Shown here: piece after piece, positions 62,276 through 64,000 of the stretch
Position numbering within the stretch: position 1 is the first letter of the stretch
Layout: the number at the start of each line of letters is the position of its first letter
Origin: Chloroflexi bacterium bin20
GTDB lineage: Bacteria > Chloroflexota > Anaerolineae > Aggregatilineales > Phototrophicaceae
Direction: 5' to 3'
Length of the DNA: 64,000 nt
Assembly (NCBI GenBank): GCA_002238485.1
Contig: MPMG01000002.1
Coordinates: 418,509 to 482,508 of the forward strand
Notes under the pieces: model-generated
The model's input: the letters and a program-made list of their open reading frames with translations, nothing else
Databases searched by the model: none
Told to the model about the DNA's origin: nothing
Made by a program: the position numbers and the translations under genes

Positions 62276-62568
62276 ATGCGTTTCAGAACAACCTCTTATC
62301 CATATGGCGTCGACCAGGCAAGAATGGAGTATCGAAAGATGAATGCTGGCAAGCCCACCCCCCCCCCCCCCTCCGACCCCCCCTCACCCGCCACCCCCCC
62401 CCCCCCCCCCCCCCTGTAATATCGCGTAATTCCGCTTCGTTTCATTTCCAATCCGCGTTCGCATTCAAGGTAATACTCGCCGCGCTGGTCTTGCTTTTGC
62501 TGCCGGCGGGCAGGGGTAATGTAATTCACTGTTGGGCATCTCTCACCCACGAAAGGGGATCATCATGA
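62276..62568 (+). other. Poly-C leader ORF, possible phase-variable switch 2
   Basis: An ATG at 62276 opens a frame of 47 codons that crosses an 11-C run and then a run of exactly 21 C (62394-62414), stopping at TAA 62417-62419. Just after the run, in another phase, a signal-peptide-like frame (VISRNSASFHFQSAFAFK, then VILAALVLLLLPAG) runs from 62416 to TGA 62566, overlapping the ATG of the next gene. The layout copies 5038-5224. In this copy the downstream frame ends after 50 codons, so the passenger part is missing. Confidence 0.45.
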
Positions 62569-63089
62569 AGGCTAGATTACTGATTGCGATACTGCTGCTG
62601 GTATTTGCGACAGCGGCTCAAGCGCAGGGGCCAGGCGGCTCAGGCGATATTGGTGACCCAATACAACAGCCTGAGACCGTCCCAGAGACCCCCAAGCGTT
62701 CTGCTGCATACATCCAGTCGGTCAAAAACTTAACGACCGACGAGAAAGCCTTGCAGTTCTATAGCCGTGTGACGCCTACTCTCTGTAGGGAAACATGCAG
62801 AGACGAGTTTTACTTCTTGCCCCAAATATCGTGGGTAGCTCCGAAAGCCAGCCAAGATGTGACCAGTTACCGGGTAAGCTGGTCTGTCGGTCGCAATTGG
62901 CGTGGCCTTGGCAAGAGCAATACAGCTCGTCGCGGCAATATGATTGTTCAGGCGGGCAGCACTTCGAACTTCGTGACCCTCCCAGCGGTGAAGATAAAGG
63001 CAGGAGAAACGCTGTACATCCGCACTCGCGCTCGGTTCTGCTGCGGCGTGAAGGGACCCTGGAGCGAGCTTACGATGACGTACGATTGA
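62565..63089 (+). CDS. Secreted hypothetical protein, paralogue of 63257 gene
   Basis: This 174-residue exported protein has a clear signal peptide (MKARLLIAILLLVFATAAQA, cleavage before QGPGG). The mature part includes a SYRVSWSVGRNW segment, then KSNTARRGNMIVQAG, LPAVKIKAGETLYIRTRARF and a closing GPWSELTMTYD, resembling a fibronectin-type beta fold. Four Cys occur in two pairs. AGGGG lies before ATG 62565. The family is not one I recognise. A strong terminator follows at 63126. It converges with a paralogue at 63257. Confidence 0.75.
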   Translation: MKARLLIAILLLVFATAAQAQGPGGSGDIGDPIQQPETVPETPKRSAAYIQSVKNLTTDEKALQFYSRVTPTLCRETCRDEFYFLPQISWVAPKASQDVTSYRVSWSVGRNWRGLGKSNTARRGNMIVQAGSTSNFVTLPAVKIKAGETLYIRTRARFCCGVKGPWSELTMTYD

Positions 63090-63125
63090 CGTCAGTTATC
63101 GTGTCGCGGCTCGTCTACGCAAACG

Positions 63126-63156
63126 AAGCCCCCGGCTGTTCGCCAGGGGCTTTTTG
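63126..63156 (+). terminator. Rho-independent terminator
   Basis: A GCCCC-C-GGC stem, TGTTC loop and GCC-A-GGGGC return arm are followed by TTTTTGCTTTTG. It lies 37 bp after the stop of the secreted protein gene and is the clearest terminator in the window for plus-strand transcription. Confidence 0.88.
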
Positions 63157-63256
63157 CTTTTGCTTTCAGCGCGACGCTCGATGGGGGAAAAGAGAACCGC
63201 CCGATTTCTCGAGCGGCATGAAGTCTCAATCTCTGCTTGACAAGCGCATTGGGTGG

Positions 63257-63778
63257 CTATCGGCATAACCCGGGCTCTGAGTGAAGCATGGTCCCATCGT
63301 GGGCGTAAAAGATAGACGATGACTTTACGCAGGCGTCACGGCTTGTATCAGCGTAAATGGCCCGCACGCGAACACGAAAGGTCTTGTCTCCGGTTTGGAC
63401 TCCCGCAGGGACGGCCACCTTAAATGACACATCTAGCCCGCCATATGTACCCGCGTCAAAAAACAGATTGCCGCGCCGCAGATGATCTGGGTTAGGCTTC
63501 TTGTAGCTCAACCACTTCTGGCCCGAAGTCCAAGAAACGCGATATTTGACAGGCTTCTCAAGCGTCAACCCCGCCTCCAAGTAAACAGACAAATCGAGCG
63601 TCGTGCTGAACCCTTTGAAGTCCCGCGCATCATTTGCCGAGATTTCTCCGTCAAATAGTAACGAGTAAATTTTGGCCTTCCCGGCCAGCTTGTCGGAAGC
63701 CCCCTCGGTATCCTCGGCAGTCGCCACGCCAGCCAGCGCCAGCAACAGCAGAACCACGCCCAGTATTCTACGTTTCAT
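63257..63778 (-). CDS. Secreted hypothetical protein, paralogue of 62565 gene
   Basis: This 173-residue exported protein has a signal peptide (MKRRILGVVLLLLALAGVAT, cleavage near AEDTE). It shares with the convergent neighbour the pattern YRVSW-x-x-G-x-x-W, then K-x-N, RRGN, an AG pair, V-x-(V/A)-x-AG and R-x-RA. ATG 63778 has GGAAGGGG upstream; the frame extends 17 codons further without a signal. Function unknown; the two proteins may be surface or matrix components. Confidence 0.72.
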   Translation of the reverse strand: MKRRILGVVLLLLALAGVATAEDTEGASDKLAGKAKIYSLLFDGEISANDARDFKGFSTTLDLSVYLEAGLTLEKPVKYRVSWTSGQKWLSYKKPNPDHLRRGNLFFDAGTYGGLDVSFKVAVPAGVQTGDKTFRVRVRAIYADTSRDACVKSSSIFYAHDGTMLHSEPGLCR

Positions 63779-63960
63779 GATCCGCCCCTTCCTAATCCTT
63801 CCGTACATGTTCGATCTCCTTCGATTCAACTATGCCGATTGACGATTTTCAAAGCCGCTCCCACAGCCGACCCGGGACCAGCGCCAAGGCTCCGCAGGCG
63901 AAGCAGGCGGCATGCCGGTCAGTGAGCTTTGAGAACGGGATTTGATTAGAGGGGTGCAGC

Positions 63961-64000
63961 GAAAATGAAGTGAAGCGCTATTATTGCTAGATATTACGGG
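63961..64000 (-). repeat. Third copy of the poly-C-associated GTAATAT element
   Basis: Read on the minus strand from the window edge, the sequence begins CCCGTAATATC and continues to CGCTTCACTTCATTT. It matches about 28 of 37 positions of the elements at 5149 and 62416. Whether a longer C run precedes it lies outside the window. Confidence 0.45.

Noticed and set aside
62296..62550. 84-codon minus-strand frame with poly-Gly
   Set aside because: The glycines are the translated poly-C tract; nothing else supports coding.

Overview
This 64 kb window is GC-rich bacterial DNA, densely coding, with many four-base ATGA overlaps between genes. The gene set (several carbohydrate and oligopeptide ABC importers, a GH127 glycosidase, a sulfatase, a LarA-like protein, tandem DUF4438 proteins, an LLM flavin oxidoreductase, three Uma2 nucleases) and abundant short hairpin repeats between genes suggest a heterotrophic Chloroflexota bacterium of the Anaerolineae/Caldilineae type. 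That assignment is inference; no rRNA or other taxonomic marker is present. I see no tRNA, rRNA, CRISPR array or insertion sequence.

Layout. 1-18.4 kb: small-molecule catabolism (HpcH/HpaI aldolase, two D-2-hydroxyacid dehydrogenases of which one is frameshifted, two SDR-era operons including a homocysteine-methyltransferase-like enzyme, a lone DNA methyltransferase, a LarA-like protein, a sugar isomerase/epimerase, two aminotransferases, an Ldh_2 dehydrogenase, two DUF4438 proteins, an SH3-domain secreted protein, an LLM oxidoreductase with RidA, and a D-amino-acid-oxidase-like protein). 18.6-24.9 kb: GntR regulator, sugar ABC importer and GH127 beta-L-arabinofuranosidase-like enzyme. 25.1-28.7 kb: heterodimeric ABC exporter. 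28.8-33.5 kb: sulfatase with a second sugar importer. 33.6-40.1 kb: an oligopeptide-type importer lacking its binding protein, then a MalK/PotA-like ATPase and a YnjB-like binding protein. 40.2-43.4 kb: fucose/arabinose-isomerase-like protein with DhaK and DhaL. 43.6-48.9 kb: Uma2, sulfotransferase, flippase-like membrane protein, acetoacetate-decarboxylase-like protein and two SDRs.

48.9-54.3 kb is the most distinctive block: a primase-polymerase gene facing a winged-helix/parA/parB operon. It has two near-identical palindromes that look like parS sites and three copies of a TATACAGT motif in front of the primase gene and the par operon. It looks like a plasmid replication and partition module, so the contig may be a megaplasmid or chromid, or may carry an integrated plasmid. 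It abuts an oligopeptide importer (54.5-58.5 kb) that lacks ATPase genes. The window ends with two Uma2 genes, a divergent UvrD-like helicase and two convergent secreted paralogues.

Data-quality warning. The broken dehydrogenase at 775-1814 contains a direct repeat of exactly 21 bp around a C tract, and two poly-C runs of exactly 21 bases precede related signal-peptide coding sequences at 5.1 and 62.4 kb. These could be phase-variable contingency loci, but the shared length of 21 also fits a de Bruijn graph assembly artefact with k=21.
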